Source of the DNA: Ottelia alismoides
Taxonomy: Eukaryota > Streptophyta > Magnoliopsida > Alismatales > Hydrocharitaceae
Direction: 5' to 3'
NCBI GenBank assembly: GCA_037367405.1
Contig: JAZKJV010006054.1
Span: 248,001-312,000, forward strand
Length of the DNA: 64,000 nucleotides
The translations under genes were made by a program, and so were the position numbers. Under the pieces are notes generated by a model that saw only the letters and a program-made list of their open reading frames with translations, was not told the DNA's origin and made no database searches. Positions within the stretch are counted from its first letter, which is position 1, and each line of letters begins with the position of its first letter. Below are positions 1-10,079 of this stretch, in pieces.

Positions 1-1
1 T

Positions 2-1576
2 AAAGATGAGGATGGTGTACCTTTTGCCGTACATTATGCTAGTAGGAATCTAGACGAGGAACAATGTAATTTCACAGTTACAGAGAAGGAGATGTTAACA
101 GTAATGTTCGCGTTAGAGAAGTTTCCTTCCTATCTTCTGGGTTCACATGTGATTGTTTACACAGATTATACTACCGTACGATACTTACAGGACAAAAAGG
201 ATGCCAAACCAAGCCTTATTAGATGGATCCTTCCTCTCTAGGAGTTTGATTTAGAGATTAGAGACAACCTTGGAGTGAAAAATATTGTGGTAGATCACCT
301 TTCTCGGATATATGATGCAGAGTCCCCTAAGCAACTATTATTTCCTATTTTAGAGACCTTTCCATATGAGGCTATCTTGTCAGTTTCCTCATTCCCATGG
401 TACCCTGATGTAGTGAACTATTTTGTCTCTAAGAAAGTTTCACAAGATTGGCCTAAGATTAAGGTAGACAGATTCCTACAGAGATTCATTTTTACTAGTG
501 GGAGGATCTGTACCTATTTCGTGAGGGTGTATATTGTTTCTGGAGCAGGTGCATTCCTCTGGAGGAATACACTAGTGTGCTTGAGCATTGTGACATATTA
601 CAGGCTAGTGGGCAACATTCAGGGAAGCGTATGGCAGCGGAGGTACTTCAATGTAGCCTATGGTGGCCAACACTGTTCAAGGATGCTACAGATTATGTTC
701 GAGGTTGTACTAATTTCCACAGAATGGGAGGAACCGTCAGTTCCAAAGATACCATGCCCCTGATATATATCCAGATTTCTAATGATTTGATGATTGGGTC
801 ATAGACTTCATAGGCCCATTCCCTATAAATTAGGGATTTCGGTACATCCTGTTTGTCCTGGATTATGTTAGTCATTGGGTGGAAGCGATCCCCACCCTAT
901 ACACTAATAGCCATATAGTTTGTTACTTTCTTAAGGATAACATTATTGCATGGTTCGGGATCCCCAAGATACTCATTTTAGATGGAGGATTCACTTTATC
1001 AACAAAGAGGTCAGAATGATAGTGAAGTAATAGACCATTGAGCATAGAGTTGTGTCTCCTTACCACCCACAGACTAACGTCTTCGCTGAGATTTCAAATA
1101 GGGATATCAAGATGATACTTCAAAAACTTATATGTCTAGATAGGAAGAACTAGTCCCAGATGCTTGACTCGGTTCTATGGGACGACGTACAGGTCTCCAT
1201 TTGAATAGACTGCTGGAATTTTGAGATTTCACATACGACAACTTACTAATGTATAAGGAGAAAGTCAAGCATTGTCATGATCGAAATTAGGAGGAAGACT
1301 TTCATCCCTGATCATAACGTATGGTTGTTTTATACTAAGTTGAAGTTGTTTCCCGACAAACGTAAAAGCAAATGGTCAGGAGCATTCATTATGAGAGTCG
1401 TACGTGACAATGGTAGTATTGTCATATCTGGATTATCATTTATCACAGAACCATTTGTTGTGAACGGACAGTTGCTAAAGTCATATATGGATCATGATAC
1501 ATTCCTGTCCACGGTAGATTCCATTCATTTGGTATCACATAATGATTCTTTGACATCCTCTGCATCTGATACATGA
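2..1576 (+). pseudogene. E1 pol remnant: RNase H and integrase
   Basis: The 3' part of a Ty3/gypsy polyprotein that would make and integrate element cDNA. The first 240 bases read as the end of RNase H ([32 protein letters not shown]), then a stop near 239 and the linker ending VVDHLSRI near 290. A decayed zinc-finger region follows at about 577-760, then an integrase core with recognisable blocks [10 protein letters not shown] (about 800), LILDGG (about 975) and [15 protein letters not shown] (about 1060-1110), so all three acidic positions of DDE can still be placed. The C-terminal integrase part at 1277-1576 (VWLFYTKLKLFPDKRKSKW, NGSIVISGL, VNGQLLKSYM) is the best kept. Several frameshifts and stops make it non-functional. 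Confidence 0.85.
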
Positions 1577-1657
1577 GCTAATGGTTTTTTGTATATGTCA
1601 TTTCTTTTTATTTATTCTTCTTCCATTTTTATCATTAGCCTATTTCCCGTGTGTGTG

Positions 1658-2155
1658 CTATACTTAGGATGTACTCTATTTTGTGTACAAGGGAGGTGAA
1701 TGACTTGAGTTGTTCTTTTCATTTTGTTTCATCACTTTTGTTTTTGCCTATATTAAGGGATCCTTTACCCTAAGTATATGGGGAGTGATGTCATTCATTT
1801 CGTTGTTATTTCACATTTTTATTTTTTTTATTCTTATGGTCCCTTGTTTGTCCTTCAACTTGTTGATCTTCTTTTCTATACTTGGGAAAATTTTACCCTA
1901 AATATAGGAGAGGGTAGGTGGAGTCATTGAGTTTGTACATTCTTCTCCTCAGTTTTCCACACTTGTATAGTCTCTATACTTAGGATTATTTGATCCTAAG
2001 TATAGGGGAGACCCCCGACTTTTTTTCATTTCATTCATTATTCTTTGAATCATTGTTGTATATATTATATTCAATTTTCTATACTTAGCACGAGTTATTT
2101 CTTTCTTTGTCTCTTCTTTGTTACTATGAGGATAGTTCAAGCTAAGTATAGGGGG
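1658..2155 (+). repeat. Array of five imperfect hairpins after E1 pol
   Basis: Five inverted repeats start at about 1658, 1748, 1876, 1974 and 2079, roughly 100 nt apart. The clearest, 1974-2005, has left arm CTATACTTAGGAT and right arm ATCCTAAGTATAG followed by GGGGAG. The last, 2079-2151, has longer interrupted arms and is followed by GGGGG. The first is degenerate. Equivalent arrays sit at the same place in A, B and E3. The right arms resemble the polypurine tract of these elements. Confidence 0.8.
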
Positions 2156-2159
2156 TTTT

Positions 2160-3160
2160 GTATATAGGGTATATAAACTTTAGCTAAAACTCGTACTTTT
2201 GTGTGTTAATAATATGGCTAATAAACTGGAATAAAAATTGTTTGTAAAAATTCTTTTGAAAAATTCTTTTATAAAAAATTTGGTAAAATATTTGTAAATT
2301 TGTTTATAAAAAATTTTTGTAAAATATTTTTAAAAAATCTATATTAAATTGTAAAAACCTTTGTAAAATTATTTTTGCGCATATTTTTATAAAATGACTT
2401 TGTTTGTAAAATAGTTGAAAACTATTTTGTATAAAAATGATTTATATTGTAAAAATGATTGTAAAATGTTTGTAAATAAAAATTTTTGTAAAATGATTTG
2501 TAAAATTTTATAAACTAGTTTTGAAAACCTTTTCATAAAAACAGTTGTAAATAGTTTTTTAAAATTTTGTAAAATAATTTTTGTAAAACAATATGTAAAT
2601 GTTGGTAAATTTTTGGTAAAATTGTATGTAAATTGCTTTGTCACCTTATATATAAATAACTTGTTTGTACATATTGTTTGTATATGTTAGTTGTATTGTA
2701 AATTGAACTTTTAATCACCATGTAAAAATGTGAATAAAAATATTTTGTGCATAAAATTCATCCAATAAAATTCTTGTATAAAACTTGTATAAAGTGAATA
2801 TAAAATTCTTCATTAAAACTTTTAAATAAAATCTTTTATAGATAAAATTCACCCTGTAAATTTTGTACATAAAATTATAAAAATTCTTTTGGTAAAACCT
2901 TGTATAAATTGTGTATAAATCTTGTACTTATGTTTGTATAGAATTCTTCTATAAAATCCTCGTAAATGCTTGTAAATGTGTATAATTCTCTCTATTAAAA
3001 AATCCGATAAAAATTGAAAAAAAATAAAATACATAAAAAATTGCAAAACTCTCTAGAAACTTTTTTATTAAACATTTGCCTTTTATTTTCTTTTCATTCT
3101 CTTTGGAAAAAATGCTTTGTATATATTTTTGCATGTGCATGTGCATTTTTCAGCATGAAA
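2160..3160 (+). other. AT-rich low-complexity tract of E1
   Basis: About 1 kb dominated by variants of TTTGTAAAAT and TAAAATTTTTGT without an exact repeat unit and without a credible reading frame. The same kind of tract follows the hairpin array in A (28881-30180), B (40200-40500) and E3 (58986-59800), so it is a standing part of this element group and not a chance insertion. Confidence 0.7.
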
Positions 3161-3487
3161 TTGATGCTTAAACTAATCTAGAATAAAATTAAAAACTGGA
3201 GCTTGGTTAAGACCTTAATCCACTTAATTTCAGAGGAACCTTAAAGGAATTAGAGTTTAGACTTTTCAAGTCTAGCGACTTAATTGTTTGAGTCCACAAG
3301 ACTATGTTCACATGTCATCTTGATTAGTCTAAGTAGAGTATTTCGTATACATGCATGGTTCTTTTAGATAGTGACCTATCTTGGACAAGCACTTTACATG
3401 TAGCTCTTCACAGATGAGGTGGTGAGTGTTTGAATCCTCTGGAAAGAGACGCACGTGACTGGAAACATAAACTATCACCTTGAGTGT
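3161..3487 (+). other. E1 conserved 3' non-coding block (truncated)
   Basis: Sequence such as GGAGCTTGGTTAAGACCTTAA, TAGAGTATTTCG and GACTGGAAACAT lines up by eye with 59860-60150 of E3. It is interrupted at 3487 by element A. No reading frame is maintained. Confidence 0.65.
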
Positions 3488-5180
3488 TGATAAACCCAAT
3501 GCATAGTTATCGGTCATGTGTTCCAGACAAGGCGGGAGCACTGTCGTCGAGGTGACCGACAAAGATCTTGGATTTAATCAACAATCAACCCACAATATAC
3601 ATAATTCAATTAATAGCAAAAATGTGGAATTAAAATTTATTTTCTCTACCATAAGATACATAACAAGCAAGCATGTTGAGGTCGAGCCACAGAGAACAAT
3701 CCATGTAGCCTATGGTTATTTATATACAACCGAGTCATTCATCATGTATATGCATATATCTTTTAGTGGGTTTTTAATTTTTAATATATATATATATTGT
3801 TTTATGTTTTTGCATTTTCAAAAAAAAATCTTATATTTTTACATGTCTTTTTCTTTTATATAACTAACATAGCACTTATAAGGCTTAATACATATATAAT
3901 ACATAATAGTAGATTTATAAATATTAATAAATATGAATAAAATGCAAATAATAATTTTTTTGGGTTTTTAATATTTTTCTTTTTTTTTTAAATTTTCCTG
4001 GAATTTTTTCTATTTTTTATGTATTTTTAAAGTCAAAAATATTCCAAATAAGTGATTAAATATGTACCTGTAATTGATTTGGGTTTCAAAAATAGTAAAT
4101 AAACTCCAAAATTATCCAAATCAATTTTAATGAATATATATTTATATAAATAACATTATAAAGTAGAAAAAATATTTTTGCTTTTTTATAGGATTTTTTA
4201 GATTTTTTATAAAAAATGTTGGGGTTTTTAGATCTTTAAACTTTTTTCCCCACTTTTAATGATTTTTATGTAAATAAAATAAAATAAAAATACTATATGT
4301 CATTTTTTTATTTTTAGAGATATTTTTATATTTTTTGGTATTTTCTAAGATGAACAAGGAATATATATGCTCCTTTTAATTTTTAATAAATAGATTAAAT
4401 GCAAAAAATGCCAATTAAAAACAAGGGCATGAAAGTATAAGGCCTAGAGCATTTAATCCTATTGTTGTAGATTTTTAGGTGCTCAATAGGTATTTTTAAT
4501 AAATAGATAAAGCATGCAACAATCAAAGTCCTAGCATGGGCATTTTTGCAAATAAAATAAAAGACAGGGGCGCAGATGCAATTTCGTTAACGTAATAGAA
4601 CATTTATTTAATTTTTAAAGACTAATTTACAATATACAAAAATTCTAAGGGTATGCATGCAAAATTTCCCCAGTCACGTGGGGACTACACGTGACTCTAG
4701 GAGGGACCAAAGTGCAAATACATAAAGATCAGGGGGCCAAAGTGTAAAATACCCAATTTATTTACAACTAACTTTATTTTACAGGACTAAAACTAAAATA
4801 CGAAAAATATAGGGTTAGATTTGCAATTTACCCATTTAGCTCGTGATCCAACGGTAGCTGTCAAGCCACTTATCCACGTGTCGAGCGCACAACAGCCAAT
4901 GAGGCTTTGCCCTTGGACGGCCTTGATTAGATCAACGGGCCTGATCTGACTGTGCTGGCTTGGCTTCATCCAACGGCTGGGGATCCAATTGGGGCGTCGT
5001 TCTTGATCCAACGGCGAAGAGGCGATGACGAAGAACATGGAGGAAGGCTTGCTTGGGCGAACTTCCTCCAGCGAGATCTCGCTCCTCTGGCCAGTGTTGC
5101 TTCTCCAAGGGGGCCAGATAGATCCACGTCAAAGTCCTCTACTGGCTGGAGGTCTCAGGATGGGCGGAGGATCACTAGAG
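3488..5180 (-). repeat. Element A 3' LTR, distal part (R/U5 side)
   Basis: The LTR end is at 3488: read on the - strand it finishes in GGGTTTATCA, matching the terminal CA of the E3 LTR (GGCTAAATCA). The U5-like stretch before it aligns by eye with the E3 LTR end, for example TGTGGGTTGATTGTTGATT against TGTGGGTTAATTGTTGATT. The stretch 4850-5180 is the GC-rich leader-like part. At 5181 the copia element C1 begins, and the LTR resumes at 26410. The two parts add up to about 3.0 kb, close to the 3064 bp LTR of B. Reading frames in the GC-rich part are not supported as genes. Confidence 0.85.
4672..4696 (-). repeat. Hairpin with two CACGTG cores in the A LTR
   Basis: Perfect 9-base arms AGTCACGTG and CACGTGACT around the 7-base spacer GGGACTA. 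On the - strand it is followed by ATTTTGCATGCATACCC, the same arrangement as the hairpin-led units in the E3 LTR. Confidence 0.85.
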
Positions 5181-7179
5181 TGTTGGACATGTGAGCCCAC
5201 AGCGAGTCATTATGCAATAAATGTTATTGCGAATATCATTCCCTGATCTGAAATGAAGAATAAATAATTTGTATAATAGGTCCCTTAGTACAATTAGGGT
5301 TATGTACCATGGCCACCTTAATGATCATACAGTTGTTGATTCAATTATTGAATCATAGAGGCTGGTGCTTGGATGAATATCTAATGAGTTAGATTGAGGA
5401 CTCATCAAGCACAGTCAAATGATTGTTAAGAGATGATCTCCAGCCTGAGTAGGAGATGGCAATCCTTTCTCAGTTAGGATGATATCTGACCGACCTCTTG
5501 ATGCAGGTCCTCTGCATAGGAATAGAGATTACGAGGTGTCAGATTAGTTAGATCAAATAGTTGACTTAACGAGATCGAGATAACCAAAGTCCTATATCGT
5601 ATGCTGTCATGATATAGGCACGCATCCTCTGACCGGAGACAGATGTGTTACTATATGTCTGAGTGTGTACATTTGGCAGACTAATAGGTTGATGACTTAA
5701 TCAAGGTCTATACACCGGCCCACTGGTGTGCATATAAGGGCATATGAGTAATATGATCTCTCAAAGGCTCACTCATGAGATATTGGGAAGAATCAAATTC
5801 CGTGCACGATCGACTCGCTTTGGAAGCTTGACTGAATTTGTAGGCTTGATATATACTTTTGGATAGTATATGATCAACACCTGGGTATGATATATGCTTT
5901 TGGAAAGTATATGATTGATACCAACTACCAATGATCGAATGAGAAACTTAAAGATAAAACCCTGAAGAAGACAGTAAAATAATTTATCTTATACTTCGGA
6001 TTTATTCTGAGTCTTCCAGTATGCAGGGTGTATAGGTTGAGGGTGATGTGATCATAAACGATTGTATAACCATGACGCTTCCATTCTTAAGGAGTGATGA
6101 AATGGGTCTGGATTTTAGTGACTCCTCTCAGTAGAGAAGTAATCTGATCGTGGTCCAAATGTTGGACATTGATCTGAATGTGATTCAGATGCAATGAGAA
6201 GCTTAGATTTGCGGTCTTGATTTAATCAAGCATCTATGGGAAGCCCGAGATCTGGATTTGAGATGTGATTTCAATATCCAAGTCACTATACGTGGAACAA
6301 TACAATCGCCATGTCCTTATCTCCAAGTATTCGCGGAGAAAACGCATTATCCTTGAAATAGTTCGTGGATAATTCTATTGTTGATATATGTATCAGAGCA
6401 TTGAGAAAATGGATAATTAAATGTGATTTAATTATCATGAATAATATGAATTTGATTCATATTATAAAGATAGTTATCTTAGATAATTAAATGTGATTTG
6501 ATTATCAAATATGTGAATAATGTGAATGTGATTCATATTATTTGGGCATGTGAGAATAGAGATCTAAGATGATTAAATGTGATTTAATTATCATGGATAT
6601 GAATAATGTGGATAACACTATCCATATTATTCATAATATATTATAAATGTGATTTGTAATATATTAGAGAGAACTAATTATAATTTATATTTGTTGATTA
6701 ATTATTGATGTGTATTGGATACACATTGTGTAATTAATTGAAATTGTAAATTATATTTTGTTTTGGGTTATGAATGTGATTCACAAATTTCCAATGGCAA
6801 GATTGCAGTATTCTCAAAATAAATTATGAATTATTTTTAAAGAATAAATCACAACAAAAGTTGTTGGATTAAATAATGAAGATTTCCAAGGAGATATGCA
6901 ATCTCATGAAATCTCATGAGATTGCCTCCAAATTAGAAACTAGTTGTCGTCCACCATGTTGACATGGGAGATGTAATCTCCATGTCAATTGCCTCCTTAT
7001 TTGATTGATTTAATTTATGATTGATTTATATTTGATTTATCAAATATATTTGATCTAAATTAAATCACATGTTGTTGGCTTTTACCAACAACAATCTTGA
7101 CCATTGGATTAGACATAAATCAATCTCATCCATTGATTTTATATGTCCCATGGATTGAGATCCATGGATCCCAAAACCC

Positions 7180-7187
7180 TATAAATA
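7180..7187 (+). promoter_or_regulatory. TATA box of the C1 5' LTR
   Basis: TATAAATA in the context AAAACCCTATAAATAGAGAG, the only good TATA box in the LTR. The equivalent position is kept in all four copia LTRs of the window (25827, and on the - strand 10646 and 18852). The transcription start would be about 30 bases downstream. Confidence 0.75.
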
Positions 7188-7675
7188 GAGAGCCATACTA
7201 TGATCTCTTAGAATATATGCTATTGGATCACATCTCTCTCACTCTTTCTCTCTACACGCCTACTCTCTCTTCCCCTCTCATGGCCGTCCACCATGGATGC
7301 CCTAGAGAGGTTCTCCATCACCGCAGCGTCGTCGTTATGTTGTCCGATCACCTGCCTGTGGATCTCCGTCTCCTTCGGTGCGCCTTTCTCGTGAACAAGA
7401 CGTCGGATATCGTGTGTTGAGATCAGGAGATCCACCGTTTGGATCATCAACATGGATTGTGAGAAGCATGCGATTCATCCCCACGCTCGCAAGCGTCTCC
7501 TCCTTCGGATCGGACTTGAGACAGGAGGTCTCGTCATTTAGAGACTCGATCGCAACCACACTTTAAGAGGTAATCCTATTACTTGTTTGTGGTTTAGACG
7601 AAACGATCCGAGAAGTGTTCTTGGATCATGTGGTTTCATCACATGAAAATTTTTTAAATTCCGCTGCATAGAACA

Positions 7676-7716
7676 ACTAGTGCGACTAGTCATTCCTCGT
7701 CGTATTCGATACGACG
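7676..7716 (+). repeat. Twin hairpin near the 3' end of the C1 5' LTR
   Basis: Two adjacent inverted repeats: ACTAGT-GCG-ACTAGT at 7676-7690 and CGTCGTAT-TCG-ATACGACG at 7698-7716 with an 8-base perfect stem. Both occur at the same place in the other three copia LTRs. Confidence 0.85.
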
Positions 7717-7762
7717 GTCACGCTTCTATGATACTCTTGAGGATTATCCAATATCCTTCAAG

Positions 7763-7774
7763 TGGTATCAGAGC
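7763..7774 (+). other. C1 primer binding site
   Basis: TGGTATCAGAGC, complementary to the 3' end of initiator methionine tRNA, the usual copia primer. It lies two bases after the LTR end and would prime minus-strand cDNA synthesis. Confidence 0.93.
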
Positions 7775-9489
7775 CTTAGGTCGAAGGTTTTGGATACGAT
7801 CCATAAAACCGAAGGCGACTTGGGTTCGTTAGGGTTGCAAAAGTTTTATCGCATTTCATTTTTGCATCTCTGTTTAGTGATTATTTTTGGCCCTGTTTAA
7901 ATTGTTTAAACACGAAAATAAAACTTAGATTTTGTTCCCCATTAAATAAGGAAATCATAGGATCTGAGTTTACGTAATTTGGATTACGTTTGCTCGAGAT
8001 ATGGTCAATTTAATGAACATGTATTCACTGTTGCGGGAACTGCGAATCTTAACATGATTAAAGAGTTAATTAATGTTTTGATCCGCCTCAAAATGCGTGA
8101 AATATCACTTACGTTCTGTTCTAAATCAATTTAGCAATCTTTGAAAATTGATTTTATCTAATTTGGATTTAAATTGATTGAGATATGTTAATTTTAGTAA
8201 GTAGGGGTCACTACTGAAATTACAGTCCTAATCAAGAACCATGTGATTGTCAATTAGTGAAATTAATTGTTAATTTCATGAAATAATTATGGAAAATATT
8301 TAAGAAATATTGAATGATGATTATTTCCTTAATTTACTTGGCCTCAAACAATAGATTTATTAGATTTGATCTAGATCATAATTGGAAACACAATCATCAA
8401 ACTCCTTGCTTGAATAGGATTGGGAATTTGTCTAGCAAATTTCCTTATAATCAAAAATATTTTGATTATTACTATATGGTATAATTTCGGTTGAAGAACC
8501 GATGATCATCTCAAGTATAAAATGATTGACTCTGCATTATTTTTTTCCCAAGGCGGATATGGTGTCTAGTCATGGATCGTTGGGGTAGCGGGTTGCACCG
8601 GATGCAGTCCGTCCCACTCCCGCCGGTACTGGCCATGACAGCGGGTAGGGAATGAATGATTCCTGAGAGATCATGATGTATTTTCTAATTATTAAAATTT
8701 GAATTAATATGTACTTTGAGATAATACCATATATTCAACTAAAATCAAGTTTGTTGATTGAATTGGATTGATAATTAATTTAATGTGATTAAGTTAATTA
8801 TATCCAATTAAAAACACTCTATTATAATAGATGCGTTATTTTCTTTGGAAGAATTAATTATGTGAATATGATTCATGATAATTAAGTAGAATTTGAATAT
8901 GATATGGAGGATCACATAAGTGACATCCATGGTCTCCCGTCAAGGCGAAGGGTTCTGTCGCCAGGGATTGTATGTAGGAGACGCCTGTCCGAAGTGACAG
9001 CTCCTATATGCAAGCGCATCTGGATCGGGCTTTTTGCTTCTCGAAAGAGTAATGCCGTATGTGTAGTGACCCCAATATCGGATCCTCATATTATTGGGGC
9101 GATATTGGATTGGGCATAGCGAGTACTATTCCTGTTGATGGTTGGTTCAATTAATGACGGGTCAACATCACCTTAGGGGTGGTGGGCCCGGGTGTTAAAG
9201 ACCGAATTGGGAGATGCAAGTTGGACTTGCAAGGTGGAATGTGTTCCCGCTTCTTTTTATCCGAGTTGCATATTCTCATATTATTGGATGTAACAAAGAT
9301 AAGGAAGGAGATCCCAGATCTTGCTGAGATATAATGGTAAGTATATCTCTTACATTGAAAGTGATTAAGGGAATGAACTTTCATTATTGACAAGGCAAGA
9401 AAACTTTGATATAAAAATTCCTAAATCAAAGTAAATTATATATTTATATATGTTTATACATATTTATTATTTCAGATAATCCTTCTTTA
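7775..9489 (+). other. C1 long untranslated leader
   Basis: About 1.7 kb between primer site and gag with no credible frame. Two GC-richer islands (about 8550-8650 and 8900-9260) match leader islands of C2 (about 17390-17500 and 16780-17110, - strand) by eye, while the AT-rich sequence between them is less alike. The second island carries the alternative hairpin pair at 9070-9108. Confidence 0.7.
9070..9108 (+). promoter_or_regulatory. Alternative hairpin pair in the C1 leader
   Basis: CCAATATCG at 9072-9080 can pair with CGATATTGG at 9100-9108 (9 perfect base pairs, 19-base loop). The overlapping CCCCAATA at 9070-9077 can instead pair with TATTGGGG at 9092-9099. The two structures exclude each other. 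Both pairings are intact in C2 as well. A role in packaging, dimerisation or translation is an inference. Confidence 0.6.
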
Positions 9490-10074
9490 ATCACACTCAA
9501 TGTTATACTCAATAATAACCAGTAGAATATCATGGATTGGACCCATGATCCATATATTGTACTTGCAATTGGACACATAATGTATGTGGTTGCAATTGGA
9601 AGTTTCCTCATAATAATGAGGATGATAATTAAATAGGCAATAGGACTAAAACCCTAGGGTTTGTATGTCTCTATAAGTCTTGATCTCATCCAATGTACTT
9701 TTGAAGTGACATGTCGATAATGATCGTAATTATCAAATAATCCTTATAAAATCTATGAAGATGTTCTGGCATAAATATGCGCTCTCGACATATAATCATG
9801 AATGACATGGTTCTCTGCATTATGCAGAATGGTGGCTCTATAGGAGATGATGTATTCAAATTGTTTGAGTACCTACCTGAACCTTAGTTTTTAAGAGTTT
9901 AAATGGATGTAGATACGATGAGTGCCATCATTCTACTATCTATACTCTAGTCATTCATGAAGCCTGGTAATATTCATATTGTATGAATTAAATGAAGCAT
10001 GTACTCTTATATTGAAATTTTTGATTTTAACATAAGAGATCCCTGGTCTTGAGCTATGGTTGATTATAGATAAA
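9490..10074 (+). pseudogene. C1 gag remnant, N-terminal part
   Basis: Decayed copia Gag (virus-like particle protein). Short stretches line up with the Gag of C2: IMDWTHDPYIVLAIGHIMYV (about 9530-9590) against the C2 N-terminal SDWIRNLELVLSAERISYV, MQNGGSIGDDVFKLFEYL (from 9822) against MQEGTSVREHVLKMFGYL, and DVDTMSAIILLSI against DANMQSDFIMLSL. Stops and frameshifts lie between these stretches. The copy is cut at 10079 by C2. Confidence 0.75.
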
Positions 10075-10079
10075 GGGAG
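10075..10079. repeat. Target-site duplication of C2, left copy
   Basis: GGGAG directly before the left end of C2. The identical pentamer at 20814-20818 follows its right end. A perfect 5 bp duplication confirms a single transposition event. Confidence 0.95.

Larger units (their letters stand above)
1..3487 (+). mobile_element. E1: 3' part of an Athila-like Ty3/gypsy element
   Basis: This is the outermost element of the nest. It enters from the left with RNase H and integrase remnants, followed by a hairpin array, an AT-rich tract and a conserved 3' non-coding block, the same order as in the more complete element E3. It stops at 3487 where the LTR end of element A (TGATAAACCC on the + strand) begins. 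The homologous region of E3 continues past this point (around 60150), so E1 is interrupted rather than ended. Its own polypurine tract and 3' LTR are not in the window. The 5 bp before the junction, AGTGT at 3483-3487, are the predicted target duplication of A. Confidence 0.85.
5181..7760 (+). repeat. C1 5' LTR
   Basis: A 2580 bp LTR from TGTTGGAC to ATATCCTTCA. It contains long AT-rich U3 sequence, a TATA box at 7180, a pyrimidine-rich GC segment after it and the twin hairpin close to its 3' end. Short reading frames in the GC-rich segment lie in the LTR leader and lack support as genes. Confidence 0.92.

Noticed and set aside
2160..3160. AT-rich tract as organellar DNA or a matrix attachment region
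   Set aside because: The same type of tract is present at the same place in four elements, so it belongs to the retrotransposon. No organellar gene is seen.
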